DNA of 64,000 bases from a virus. Below, piece after piece: positions 26,507 to 35,245 of the stretch. Position 1 is the stretch's first letter, and every line of letters starts with the position of its first letter. The stretch is from IMG/VR virus record IMGVR_UViG_3300033992_001502, positions 186,001 to 250,000 of that record; one strand, 5' to 3'. The notes beneath the pieces are model-generated. The model was not told where the DNA came from, searched no databases, and saw nothing but the letters and a program-made list of their open reading frames with translations. Made by a program: the position numbers and the translations under genes.

Positions 26507-26925
26507 TGAGCCCATACGAACTTTTACAGGAAATTTATCATGATGACCCGTGGAAGTCGCAAGTCTGCTGTATTCTATTGAATTGTACTCGTAGAAAACA
26601 GGTAGACCGAATAAGAGAAGAACTATTTAACACATATCGAGACGCGGCTGAGTTATCAAACGCTGATCCTATTCAATTGGCCGAAGTAATTCGGCCTCTT
26701 GGTTTTTATAATCGCAGGTCACGATCATTAATTAAGTTTAGTACTGAGTGGATTACAAAAGAGTGGGATCATCCTCGAGAACTTCATGGAATTGGGCAGT
26801 ATGCAGCAGACTCATGGGATATTTTTTACAATAATAGACTTGACATAGAACCCAATGATGGAGTTCTAGTAAAATACTTAGAATGGAAAAGACAAAATCA
26901 TTATACTGCTACTTTGGCGAACTAG
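26506..26925 (+). CDS. MBD4-like HhH-GPD DNA glycosylase
   Basis: A compact 139-residue HhH-GPD protein. DPWKSQVCCILLNCTRRKQV (about 14-33), IRPLGFYNRRSRSLIKF (62-78), the HhH element ELHGIGQYAADSW (92-104) and the catalytic-Asp region EPND (Asp118) followed by YLEW match MBD4 C-terminal domains, which remove T or U from G mismatches. It lacks the iron-sulfur loop of endonuclease III. Overlaps the next gene by 43 nt. It might repair deaminated phage DNA or act on a modified base. Confidence 0.8.
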   Translation: MSPYELLQEIYHDDPWKSQVCCILLNCTRRKQVDRIREELFNTYRDAAELSNADPIQLAEVIRPLGFYNRRSRSLIKFSTEWITKEWDHPRELHGIGQYAADSWDIFYNNRLDIEPNDGVLVKYLEWKRQNHYTATLAN

Positions 26926-27941
26926 GAATTTTTGAAGAAAATATCCCAGGCCATACTTTTTATCAAATTGGATTACTTGATGCAATCTCTGAAAAATACG
27001 GAAACGAGAATTTCGATTTCTATAATTACATGGACACAGAACGTGCATTTGCCGTTAGGCCGATATATCCAGACGGAATACTTGGACAGGTGTTTGAGGG
27101 TTTTACTCAACACTTAATCAAGGAGTATCGAATTGGCTATGAGGATGTTCTTCTGAATATGTCAAATAAAGAATACGATAAAATTTTCTTAAAGGCTAGA
27201 TTCAGAAATCTTTCAACTCTCCAAAAGAAGTTAAAGGATGCTCAGAGATTTGAGACATTTATAAAACATGCATTGGCTTGCGGATACGCTCCATCTGACA
27301 TCGTTATTTTAGATACTGACTTATCTCTAAGTCCGGAATTCTTAGAAACGATTGAGAATCTTGGGATAACTAGAGAAATTGTCTCAGTAACTATTCCAGG
27401 AATAGGATCAAAATTCTTAGATTCGTGTTTGTCTGTGCATGAGAACTCAATAAAGCCGACTGTTAACAGCTTACTATATTACGGAAATCTGTCATTTGAT
27501 AATTATAAAGAAGGTCACACAAAAAACCCAATAATAAATGATATTATTACTCAGGTGGAAAATGTGAAAATGTTCAACGGTGATACTTTTCAATTAACTG
27601 TATCGGCTAAAGAAACTGAGGACTTAACTAATTGGATCAATTCATTAGATCGAGCGTACTTGATTCCTAGACAGAATCGTGAAGCGATTTGGAATTCATT
27701 CACTAACTCGCTCGTATCAATTAATGTAAGTAAAGATCTTTATTTACAGGCAGGTTTTACTCCAGCTAGAGTGTACGAATCCATTATTTTTGGAGTAATT
27801 CCAGTTTCATATATGAAAGGCCACCATTCAGCAATGACATTTGAAACAGTAGATGACTTCTTTGAGATTTGCAAGTTCCTTTCCGAGTGCTCATCGGGTG
27901 ACTATTTTAAAATACTTCGAGAAATCGCAAAGGCGCTTTAG
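26883..27941 (+). CDS. Putative GT-B-type glycosyltransferase
   Basis: A 352-residue protein. The C-terminal segment FTPARVYESIIFGVIPVSYM (about 298-317) matches the donor-binding P-x-R-x-x-E-x-x-x-x-G-x-x-P motif of GT-B enzymes. The N-terminal half includes YCYFGELGIFEENIPGHTFYQIGLLDA. No named family is certain; T4-type phages encode comparable DNA or protein glucosyltransferases. The 43-nt overlap with a DNA glycosylase suggests DNA modification, while the FkbM neighbour suggests a glycan; both remain open. Confidence 0.55.
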   Translation: MEKTKSLYCYFGELGIFEENIPGHTFYQIGLLDAISEKYGNENFDFYNYMDTERAFAVRPIYPDGILGQVFEGFTQHLIKEYRIGYEDVLLNMSNKEYDKIFLKARFRNLSTLQKKLKDAQRFETFIKHALACGYAPSDIVILDTDLSLSPEFLETIENLGITREIVSVTIPGIGSKFLDSCLSVHENSIKPTVNSLLYYGNLSFDNYKEGHTKNPIINDIITQVENVKMFNGDTFQLTVSAKETEDLTNWINSLDRAYLIPRQNREAIWNSFTNSLVSINVSKDLYLQAGFTPARVYESIIFGVIPVSYMKGHHSAMTFETVDDFFEICKFLSECSSGDYFKILREIAKAL

Positions 27942-27956
27942 CATCAGGGCCCACGA

Positions 27957-27964
27957 ATAAATAA
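27957..27964 (+). promoter_or_regulatory. Late-type promoter octamer ATAAATAA
   Basis: Exact octamer in GAATAAATAATAAGAAA, 22 nt before the ATG at 27987. Confidence 0.7.
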
Positions 27965-27986
27965 TAAGAAATTACTATTTTTATAA

Positions 27987-30257
27987 ATGTCATACGTAGT
28001 TTCGTCCCAACAGTTTTTTGAATCGTTATCGACTTCAGGAAACTCTACTGATAAGCTGACCCAATACTTTAATCAAATACCTGCTGCCTTTTTTGAGGCT
28101 CTAGATAAAGTTGATTTTAGTATTTTGGCAACGCCAGTTACAATCAAAAGAAAACATTCTGAATCAGAAGTTTTTGCTCACCAAGTATACTTATTTGAGA
28201 ATTTTGAAGATATTCAAGATATTATTCGAAAGGAAGATTTTTTAGCTCGAGCTGGATATGATACGATTGAATTAAGAATCAATGAATCTTATTTAGAAAC
28301 AATTGAAACTCTTAACGAGGGTCTATTAGGGTCTATTGGAGACTTCTTAGCTAGCCTAGTAAGTGATCCGGATCCAGTAGAAATGGGTCTTAATATCTTA
28401 CGTCTTGTGCTGGATATTATTGGACTTGTGCCATTCACATGGGTAGGTTTTCCTATTGATATTGTTGCAAACGTTCTATCTGCTCTAATTTCATTGTATA
28501 AAGGGGAGTACGTCTCAATGGTATTAAGCCTTCTTTCAGCAATTGATATTACTCAAGCCTCTGATGTATTGAAGATAGTACTAAAACCAGCAATGCCGTT
28601 ATTGGAAAAAATTCTACCTCTCATATTTAGATCTGGGAAGGACGTTGTTGCTCTAGAAAAAGGAGTAATTGCACTAAAAGATGGAATTATCCGAATCGGC
28701 GGAAAGAGTTTATTAGACAATGTGATTAGCTTATTTAAAGGACTTGCTAAGTTTTTCCTAAACACCGCAGTCTCAGTAGTTAGAATGATCGCCGGGTTTA
28801 TGGATACTGCGATTAATCTTGCAACCTTTGGTATGGCTGGAAAATTTGGATTTAAAATTTCAAAATTAGTAGACTCTATTGTAGTGAACGTCTCGATGAT
28901 TGGTAGAAATTTCGATACAGCTACTCAAATTCTTACAAAGCCTGGAGTAGGAAAAGAAATTGCTCAAAGTGCGGATGACTTGGCTAAAGCTGCTCGTAAA
29001 GAAGTTGCCCTAGGTGCTCAAGATCAAGCTCTTAAAGCTGGAAAAACTTCATCTGAAGTCGGAGCAGATATCAGTGCAGCACTTAAAGACTTTGATGCAA
29101 CTCAAGCAGATAAGTACATTAGAGCTAGAGGAGGTTACTTAAGTGATCTAAAGCAGACAGTTACTTCAAATACGAAATTCATGGATTCAATTAGCCAATT
29201 ATCTTCCAAGCAGAAAGACATTGCGATCGCTGCAAAAATGGAAAATGAATTAATTGGACAAGCTAAACTGTCAGTTGATAGGATAATGAAAGATCCTGAG
29301 GCAGTTAAACTGTTAGGTGCAGCCGGCTGGAGACCAGGTGGAGATCACTTAATTAGATTAGCTAGAGGAGGAAACCCTCAAGAAGTTAAGAAATTCTTTG
29401 AAGTGTTCTTAACTAATCCAGCAATAGCTAAGAACTTATCTAAATCTGAAATTAGAGCATTTGCACCGTTTGTTGCTAAGCCGGAAGCATTCATCGAGGG
29501 AGTTGCTAAATTTAATGGTAGCGTTAAGACTCTTGAAATTCTCACAAAGAAAGGCGGCGCTATTGGAATGAGAGCCGTACCTTTCAAGCGAGTTCTTAAC
29601 CTGGTAGCTAGATTAGTTTGGCAAAAATACGGATCACTTGAATGTATTATCCAAGCCGGCGCAAATAAAGCAGGAGATGTAGCTCTTGGCGCAACTTCAT
29701 CGTTAGTTAGAACAGGAATATCTGCATTGGAAGAAGCAGAAGAAAGTTCAAACCCACAAAGGACTGTCGCAAAGGTAGATTGCGGATTACAGGCGGCGGC
29801 TGTTCAAGCAACAACCGGCTCATTCGTTGCAGATTTTCCAGGAAGTACTGCAAATTTAGGAGGAACTGCTAACATGGGAGAAGATCCTGCACAAGCAGCT
29901 GAATTCCAAAAGAAGAGCACAGACTACTCAAAACAGGTACTAGCTTCACTAGGATTAGATACATCAATTGATGTTCAACATGCTCTTGACTATAATGAGC
30001 CTGTCGTCCAAGCCTATTTCGCAGATGTTTACGATCCTGAATCTGGAGTAATTAATGTAAATCTAGTCGATAAGTCTCGGTTAGACAGCACCATTCAAGA
30101 GATGGTTCGTATGGGAAAAATCCGACCGGAAGAGGCTGCTGGTATAAAAGCAGAAGCCTTGAAACTTATTCAATCGGGCGAAGAACCTGAAATTAAGTTA
30201 CCTCCAGTAAACGAAGGGCTCTTCTCAGTTAAAGGCCTTTCATTCGGAAATAAATAA
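27987..30257 (+). CDS. Large amphipathic internal or structural virion protein
   Basis: A 756-residue protein. N-terminus SYVVSSQQFFESLSTSG is a weak capsid-targeting-like sequence. Residues 108-118 (TIETLNEGLLG) and the C-terminus (PVNEGLFSVKG) carry L/V-N-E-G sites like T4 prohead-protease sites. A hydrophobic stretch spans about 120-230 (LRLVLDIIGLVPFTWVGF), followed by long helices. Hydrophobic, helical, late and possibly processed, it could be an ejection or channel-forming internal protein. No family is recognised. Confidence 0.6.
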   Translation: MSYVVSSQQFFESLSTSGNSTDKLTQYFNQIPAAFFEALDKVDFSILATPVTIKRKHSESEVFAHQVYLFENFEDIQDIIRKEDFLARAGYDTIELRINESYLETIETLNEGLLGSIGDFLASLVSDPDPVEMGLNILRLVLDIIGLVPFTWVGFPIDIVANVLSALISLYKGEYVSMVLSLLSAIDITQASDVLKIVLKPAMPLLEKILPLIFRSGKDVVALEKGVIALKDGIIRIGGKSLLDNVISLFKGLAKFFLNTAVSVVRMIAGFMDTAINLATFGMAGKFGFKISKLVDSIVVNVSMIGRNFDTATQILTKPGVGKEIAQSADDLAKAARKEVALGAQDQALKAGKTSSEVGADISAALKDFDATQADKYIRARGGYLSDLKQTVTSNTKFMDSISQLSSKQKDIAIAAKMENELIGQAKLSVDRIMKDPEAVKLLGAAGWRPGGDHLIRLARGGNPQEVKKFFEVFLTNPAIAKNLSKSEIRAFAPFVAKPEAFIEGVAKFNGSVKTLEILTKKGGAIGMRAVPFKRVLNLVARLVWQKYGSLECIIQAGANKAGDVALGATSSLVRTGISALEEAEESSNPQRTVAKVDCGLQAAAVQATTGSFVADFPGSTANLGGTANMGEDPAQAAEFQKKSTDYSKQVLASLGLDTSIDVQHALDYNEPVVQAYFADVYDPESGVINVNLVDKSRLDSTIQEMVRMGKIRPEEAAGIKAEALKLIQSGEEPEIKLPPVNEGLFSVKGLSFGNK
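30250..30257 (+). promoter_or_regulatory. Late-type promoter octamer ATAAATAA
   Basis: Exact octamer overlapping the stop codon of the 756-residue gene, 21 nt before the ATG at 30279. Confidence 0.65.
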
Positions 30258-30278
30258 TTAAAATAATAACAGAAACAA

Positions 30279-31283
30279 ATGACCTTTGTTAAAACATTTG
30301 AAAGCTTTAGAGCAACTTCGTTAACTGAAGCAGTCGATAAAGCAAACATAACTAAGATTTCACCAGAAGCCGGCGAACTTGCTAGATGGAAAGTTGTACT
30401 AAAGAGTGGATCTGCTGATTCAATCAGCAATGCAACACCAATTCAGTCGATTATCGACAGTTTAGTAATGAACGGCGATTTTAAAAATTGGTGGACTACT
30501 ACTAAATTTGAAGGAACTCCTGCGAGCATGACCCTTGGTATTGTGTACAGTGGAGTTATGAACAAGACGAATTTAGTTGGAAAAGAGGTAGCTAAAGCTG
30601 AAATTGCCTTTGTTACGTATAGAAGACAACACACAGGCGAATCTGCTGGAGTTGACAAACCTGCAGCCGACGTATTCTATGATGTAACTAAAGCTGAACC
30701 AATCGCAACCGCGACCGTTTCAGGTTCAAAGATTCCGTTAGCTGTATGGCATCAAGAAAAATTAATTGATATTAAGTTGGCGCAGCCAGTACCAGCAAGG
30801 GATAAATCGGGCAAGCTTATTGAAATCGATAAAGTTTATCCGTCTTACATGAAAAGCGAAGGCCAATCAGCTACTGATAAACCTACGACTACTGATACAA
30901 CGACAGTTTCACCTACTACTTCTACACAAACGGTCGACTCGCCACAAGGCTCTCAATCGAACTCAACTACCTTCGTTGATCTTAAGAAAGCCCCAGGATT
31001 TAATCAAAAGGTTCAAGATCTACAGAAGAAGATCAAGACACTAGGCGGAGACGCAGCAACGGCTCTTGGTAAATTCGGAGCAGACGGTAAATATGGAAGC
31101 GGTACAGCTAATGCAATTGGAAAACTTGTAAATAACGGTACTCCAGTTGACTCAATTAATGCAGAGATTTCTGCTAAATTAGATGCAGCCTTTGTGAACT
31201 TAACTCAAGCTCAAATCGATGCAGCTAATAAGAAAGTAGAAAAGCCAGTCGACCGTAAAGTTCAAAGGCCTAGTCCATTTTAA
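30279..31283 (+). CDS. Putative internal protein with capsid-targeting peptide and PG-binding-like C-terminus
   Basis: A 334-residue protein beginning MTFVKTFESFRATSLTEAVD, a candidate targeting peptide with cleavage after SLTE. A folded domain spans about 25-185; a Thr/Ser-rich linker (about 195-230) follows, then about 235-300 reads VQDLQKKIKTLGG, DGKYGSGTANAIGKL, resembling the repeats of peptidoglycan-binding domains. It could bind the host wall after ejection. The domain match is by pattern only. Confidence 0.55.
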   Translation: MTFVKTFESFRATSLTEAVDKANITKISPEAGELARWKVVLKSGSADSISNATPIQSIIDSLVMNGDFKNWWTTTKFEGTPASMTLGIVYSGVMNKTNLVGKEVAKAEIAFVTYRRQHTGESAGVDKPAADVFYDVTKAEPIATATVSGSKIPLAVWHQEKLIDIKLAQPVPARDKSGKLIEIDKVYPSYMKSEGQSATDKPTTTDTTTVSPTTSTQTVDSPQGSQSNSTTFVDLKKAPGFNQKVQDLQKKIKTLGGDAATALGKFGADGKYGSGTANAIGKLVNNGTPVDSINAEISAKLDAAFVNLTQAQIDAANKKVEKPVDRKVQRPSPF

Positions 31284-31289
31284 TAAAAA

Positions 31290-31297
31290 ATAAATAT
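31290..31297 (+). promoter_or_regulatory. Late-type promoter, one-base variant ATAAATAT
   Basis: AAATAAATATACTAC, 10 nt before the ATG at 31308. It differs from the octamer in the last base only. Confidence 0.45.
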
Positions 31298-31307
31298 ACT
31301 ACAACAA

Positions 31308-32306
31308 ATGAATATTTCAAATTACGCGCTTATTTTAGAGAAAAAGTCTCATGGCTACTTACTGGTCAATGAGGCCGCTGATATGCAAACAGCTGACGGT
31401 TTAACTAAACTATTATCTGGTCAAAATGGAGGACCTTATGCAAACCAATGGAACCAATTCATGGATGAAGTTGAATCAAAGAAGGCAGCTGGTAACTATA
31501 CGTTCATGGTTAAACACGATAACGGAAAAGACATGATTAACGTCGCTTATCAAATCGGAACAGACTTAAAGCCAGTAAAAGGAAGTCTTAAGCTAGCAGC
31601 GGCAACCTCGTCGTCTCCAGTTTCCGGCTCATCTATTGACATTAATAAGATTGCCGAATATGACCCAAAGGGTAAAATGTATGAATTTATTGCTGCATTA
31701 ATCACAATATCGATTCAAAAATTCGGAAAGGCATGGACTCCTGATCATATTAAATGGGTTACTGCTCAAACCAATAAGGTTAAAGCATTAGGCGGCTCCT
31801 TCGCAGGAATCGAAAAAGCAGCAAATGCCAGCTTTTTACTAGGTGACGGTAATATCGCAGACAATTGGATTAAGCTGACCGGTGGAGATTTACCTACACA
31901 AGTAACCACAATTACCTCAAAATACAAGAAAGCCGGCTCAGTTGAGTCAGATGCTGATATTAAGATGATCATGGACGCAGTTGATCTTAAGCTAAATGAG
32001 ACAGTTACATCATTTGCTGATAGTGCAGCTATGCACGGTTTGTACATGCTAATTTCACCAAAATTCTCCGCTGATCAACTTGCCAAGATGTGGACAGCGT
32101 CCGGTAAATCTGGCGGTTTTTTAACAGGTATTGCTGGGGAAATCGACGAGATTATGGGTACTACCCAAAAATGGCCTGAAAAATTTGCGGCCTGGACAGT
32201 TGGAATAAGAGGTCTCACGCTTTGGTCCGGTTTTTACACAGCATACAGATTCGATACGGTCACGTATACTGAGAGTATCGCAGCAATAAAGGCAGCTTTA
32301 GTATAA
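31308..32306 (+). CDS. Putative internal protein with capsid-targeting peptide
   Basis: A 332-residue protein. The N-terminus reaches YLLVNEAADMQ, a longer version of the targeting peptide with a V-N-E-A site near residue 23. The body is helical with Ala/Lys/Gly composition and few motifs (FGKAWTPDHIKWVTAQTNK). Not recognised. It is flanked by two other proteins carrying similar N-termini, and its last codons contain the TATAAT promoter of the NUDIX gene. Confidence 0.6.
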   Translation: MNISNYALILEKKSHGYLLVNEAADMQTADGLTKLLSGQNGGPYANQWNQFMDEVESKKAAGNYTFMVKHDNGKDMINVAYQIGTDLKPVKGSLKLAAATSSSPVSGSSIDINKIAEYDPKGKMYEFIAALITISIQKFGKAWTPDHIKWVTAQTNKVKALGGSFAGIEKAANASFLLGDGNIADNWIKLTGGDLPTQVTTITSKYKKAGSVESDADIKMIMDAVDLKLNETVTSFADSAAMHGLYMLISPKFSADQLAKMWTASGKSGGFLTGIAGEIDEIMGTTQKWPEKFAAWTVGIRGLTLWSGFYTAYRFDTVTYTESIAAIKAALV

Positions 32307-32307
32307 T
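32302..32307 (+). promoter_or_regulatory. TAGTATAAT-class promoter, leaderless spacing
   Basis: TTTAGTATAATAACTAA with TATAAT ending 6 nt before the NUDIX ATG at 32314, overlapping the upstream stop codon. Transcription would start at about the A of ATG. Confidence 0.55.
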
Positions 32308-32313
32308 AACTAA

Positions 32314-32784
32314 ATGAAGATTAAAGCATTCTCTGAATTCTTAGCTGAGTCATCAGCTGGCCACGATACGGCCGGTGTAGCAATATTATACAATCAAAAA
32401 ATTTTACTAGTTCATCCAACTAATGGAAGTTGGGTTAGACCAATCATGGGAATTCCAAAGGGCAAGGTCGAAGCTGGCGAAGACCTAATGAATGCTGCTC
32501 TACGAGAACTTAGCGAAGAGACAGGAATCTATCTTTCTCCAGATAAATTAGAATTGCCCGTGCAGACAGTTGAAGTTTACGATAAAGACGGCAAGTACAA
32601 GAATGCACTACACTATTTCGTTTTCCGAATTGAGGATCTATCTGAGATTGAGCTGGAGTCATTAACTATTCCAAAGAGCCAACTTCAGGCAGAAGAGATT
32701 GACTGGGCCGGATTCATCGATATCAAAGAGGCTTACTCAAAAGTTTCGCGAGCCCAACTTATAATTTTAGACAGACTTTCCTAA
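32314..32784 (+). CDS. NUDIX hydrolase with capsid-targeting-like N-terminus
   Basis: A 156-residue protein. The Nudix box is complete: Gly50, Glu56, Arg64-Glu65, Glu68-Glu69 and Gly71 (GKVEAGEDLMNAALRELSEE, then TGI). NUDIX enzymes hydrolyse nucleoside diphosphates linked to another group, such as NADH, ADP-ribose, Ap4A or RNA 5' ends. The first 12 residues MKIKAFSEFLAE match the T4 targeting peptide MKTYQEFIAE in spacing and key residues, so this enzyme may travel in the capsid. Substrate unknown. Confidence 0.9.
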   Translation: MKIKAFSEFLAESSAGHDTAGVAILYNQKILLVHPTNGSWVRPIMGIPKGKVEAGEDLMNAALRELSEETGIYLSPDKLELPVQTVEVYDKDGKYKNALHYFVFRIEDLSEIELESLTIPKSQLQAEEIDWAGFIDIKEAYSKVSRAQLIILDRLS

Positions 32785-32837
32785 AACTAGTTCAAGTTTC
32801 CTAGTAGAATAATAATCTAAACAATATCTTTATTCAA

Positions 32838-33404
32838 ATGGAAAACTCACAAGAACTAGCAACCGACTTATTAGTTGAAGAAACTGTAATGGTCGAAGAA
32901 ACTTCTCCAGAAATGGAACCAACACAAGAAGGCGGCGAAGAGCCTGTACAAGAAATGTCAGAACTTGACATGCTTATCAATCGTCGTACTGGATACTTCC
33001 CAGTTAAATTAGAATTAGCTGATCTTAAATGGATCAAAAATGCATGCAATGGAGGTAAATTTACTTTCACTGGCCCTAATGAAGCATTCATGGTAATGAA
33101 TTGTTTCTTGGGATTCTCTTCTGCAATTGCGCGATTGGAGCAGGAACAGGACGAAAACACTGAATCGAGTGGAGCAGTTCAAATTCAGGCATCTGCCCTA
33201 GAAGCTGCAGCAATTCTACTTAACAAGTTCGAAGGATCTAGCCTTGAATCAGCACAACGTGTATTTCGTATCGCAGTAGCTCTTAACACTTCAGTAATGG
33301 AAATGAAAGAGCTTGATCGTATTATCCAAACTATCAAAGTTGGAATGGCGAAACAAGACGAACTTGATAACTTGGCTAACGAAGAGGTTGTAAACCCTAG
33401 CTAA
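32838..33404 (+). CDS. Uncharacterised protein with acidic N-terminal tail
   Basis: A 188-residue protein. Residues 1-45 are highly acidic (VEETVMVEETSPEMEPTQEG), and the rest is helical (LELADLKWIKNACNGGKFTF, AARLEQEQ-like). Not recognised. A TAGAATAATAAT sequence lies about 25 nt upstream and may be a promoter. A terminator follows. Frequent CGT/GAA codons suggest good expression. Confidence 0.65.
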   Translation: MENSQELATDLLVEETVMVEETSPEMEPTQEGGEEPVQEMSELDMLINRRTGYFPVKLELADLKWIKNACNGGKFTFTGPNEAFMVMNCFLGFSSAIARLEQEQDENTESSGAVQIQASALEAAAILLNKFEGSSLESAQRVFRIAVALNTSVMEMKELDRIIQTIKVGMAKQDELDNLANEEVVNPS

Positions 33405-33422
33405 TAATTTATAAATTTTATG

Positions 33423-33448
33423 AAAAAGCCGCGACAGCGGCTTTTTTT
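33423..33448 (+). terminator. Intrinsic terminator
   Basis: Hairpin AAAAGCCGC/GCGGCTTTT with loop GACA and a T7 run. It lies between the acidic protein gene and the ligase promoter, and rules out the upstream ATG at 33420 as the ligase start. Confidence 0.9.
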
Positions 33449-33454
33449 GTTTAG

Positions 33455-33460
33455 TATAAT
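33455..33460 (+). promoter_or_regulatory. TAGTATAAT-class promoter, leaderless spacing
   Basis: TTTAGTATAATAATCAAT, TATAAT ending 7 nt before the ligase ATG at 33468 and immediately after a terminator. Confidence 0.7.
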
Positions 33461-33467
33461 AATCAAT

Positions 33468-34757
33468 ATGAAAACATCAGATTTTAAACAGGTTGCCGAG
33501 TTCATTGAAGAAATGAAGGCTACTTCTTCAACCAACGATAAAAAGGAGATACTTAAAAAGTATGATACCTCGACCTTGCGTAAGTTATTTGAATACGTAT
33601 ACTCTCCGTTTAAGCAGTACTACGTTACCTCAGATAACTTGAAAAAGCGTCAAGATCTTACTGTCGATAGTTACGATAACTTGTTTCAATTACTTGACGA
33701 TCTGAATGAACGTCGTGTCACTGGCCATAATGCTATACAGGTAGTTAATGGTTTTATTGCCAAGAATCAGGAGTTCGCAGATGTGATCTATGATGTGATA
33801 GATCGTAACTTAAAGACTAGAGCTACGGCTACTTTAATTAACTCAGTAATGCCCGGAACGGTTCCTACTTTTGATGTCGCTCTCGCTGAGAAGTTTGACG
33901 GAAATGAAAAGAAGGTAAATTTCGAATCTGGAGAATGGTGGGCAAGTCGTAAGCTTGATGGAGTTCGGTGTATTACAATAATTGACGAACACGGAGAACC
34001 TAAATTTTATTCACGAGCGGGCAATGAATTCTTAACTCTTTCAGTTTTAGCAGAGGACATTAAGAAACTTGGTCTCAGAAACAAAGTATTGGACGGAGAA
34101 GTTTGCGTTATGAAAGAAGGTGGACTTGAAGATTTCCAAGGAATTATCAAGGAGATCGGCAGAAAGAACCATACGATTCAGACTCCAAAGTATTACGTAT
34201 TTGACTTCTTAGAAATGGCTGAATTTAATAATCAAGCAGGGGAAGTTTCTCTTTCAGCTCGATTAATTATCTTAAATGCAATCGTAACTGACTTAACCTA
34301 TGCAGAACCACTTCCACAATTTCAAATAAAATCGGTTGACGAATTTGAAAAGATTGTAGCTGATGCAACTGAAATGGGTTACGAAGGAGTAATGATGCGT
34401 AAGGATATTGGTTACGAAGGCAAACGCTCAAAGAATCTGCTTAAAGTTAAAAAGATGCACGATGCAGAATACGTCGTAATTGATCTTGAATCTGACGTAA
34501 ATCGTATCATTGACATGGGAAAAGAGGTTGAGGAGGTCATGTTGAAAGCAGTAATCGTAGAGCATAAAGGCAATACAGTTAGAGTGGGTTCAGGTTTTAA
34601 TATTGAACAGCGAAGATACTATCACAAAAACCCAAATGAAATTTTAGGTAAAACAATTACCGTTCAATTCTTTGAAGAAACTACTGATCAACACGGAGCT
34701 CATTCCCTAAGATTTCCAGTATTCAAAGCAATCCACGGTCAAAAGAGAGAATTTTAA
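33468..34757 (+). CDS. ATP-dependent DNA ligase
   Basis: A 429-residue protein. The adenylated lysine is Lys162 in KLDGVR; downstream motifs DGEVCV (near 208), YVFDFLEM (motif IV region), EGVMMRKD and KNLLKVKKM (motif V) are all present, followed by an OB-fold domain ending with FPVFKAIHG. It seals nicks in phage replication and repair, as T4 gp30 does. Start at 33468 is set by the terminator and promoter upstream. It begins a four-gene DNA metabolism operon with guanylate kinase, an SSB-like protein and an exonuclease. Confidence 0.95.
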   Translation: MKTSDFKQVAEFIEEMKATSSTNDKKEILKKYDTSTLRKLFEYVYSPFKQYYVTSDNLKKRQDLTVDSYDNLFQLLDDLNERRVTGHNAIQVVNGFIAKNQEFADVIYDVIDRNLKTRATATLINSVMPGTVPTFDVALAEKFDGNEKKVNFESGEWWASRKLDGVRCITIIDEHGEPKFYSRAGNEFLTLSVLAEDIKKLGLRNKVLDGEVCVMKEGGLEDFQGIIKEIGRKNHTIQTPKYYVFDFLEMAEFNNQAGEVSLSARLIILNAIVTDLTYAEPLPQFQIKSVDEFEKIVADATEMGYEGVMMRKDIGYEGKRSKNLLKVKKMHDAEYVVIDLESDVNRIIDMGKEVEEVMLKAVIVEHKGNTVRVGSGFNIEQRRYYHKNPNEILGKTITVQFFEETTDQHGAHSLRFPVFKAIHGQKREF

Positions 34758-34764
34758 TTTATAT

Positions 34765-35244
34765 ATGAGCAAACGAATAATTGTAGTCGGCAGAGCCGCA
34801 AGCGGAAAAGATTTTCTTCGTAAAAAATTCGAAGATAGAGGTTTTAGGTACGCAGTAAGTTACACAACACGCCCTCCACGCGAAGGGGAAGTTGAAGGAA
34901 GAGATTACTTCTTCTTAAGTCCAGAACAGGCAGCTGATCTAATTAAAAATGACGAGTTCTATGAATACGTTGAGTTTAATGGCTGGATTTACGGAACTAC
35001 TCGTGACCAATTCGATGAGGATGACGTATTCATCATGACACCTAGTGGCTTAGCTCACCTGTCTGATGATGCGCGTAAAGAGTCATTGGTAATATTCTTT
35101 GATATTGCTGAGGATGTTAGGCGTCAACGTATGATGGACCGAGACATGCCCGGTGATTCAGTAGACAGACGATTAGAGGCCGATCGTAAAGATTTTGAAG
35201 GCTTCACAAATTATGATATAAAAATAACTAACCACGATTTCTAA
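34765..35244 (+). CDS. gmk: Guanylate kinase-like nucleotide kinase
   Basis: A 159-residue protein with P-loop GRAASGKD (9-16) and the guanylate-kinase GMP-binding features VSYTTRPPREGEVEGRDYFF and FYEYVEFNGWIYGTT. The lid region has RRQRMMDRD. It is a bit shorter than bacterial Gmk (about 200), lacking part of the C-terminus. It would supply GDP/dGDP for phage DNA synthesis. No Shine-Dalgarno; 7 nt after the ligase. Confidence 0.9.
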   Translation: MSKRIIVVGRAASGKDFLRKKFEDRGFRYAVSYTTRPPREGEVEGRDYFFLSPEQAADLIKNDEFYEYVEFNGWIYGTTRDQFDEDDVFIMTPSGLAHLSDDARKESLVIFFDIAEDVRRQRMMDRDMPGDSVDRRLEADRKDFEGFTNYDIKITNHDF

Positions 35245-35245
35245 T

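Noticed and set aside
33420-33467. Upstream ATG that would extend the ligase by 16 residues
   Set aside because: It lies within the terminator hairpin and upstream of the TATAAT promoter; the ATG at 33468 is the sensible start.
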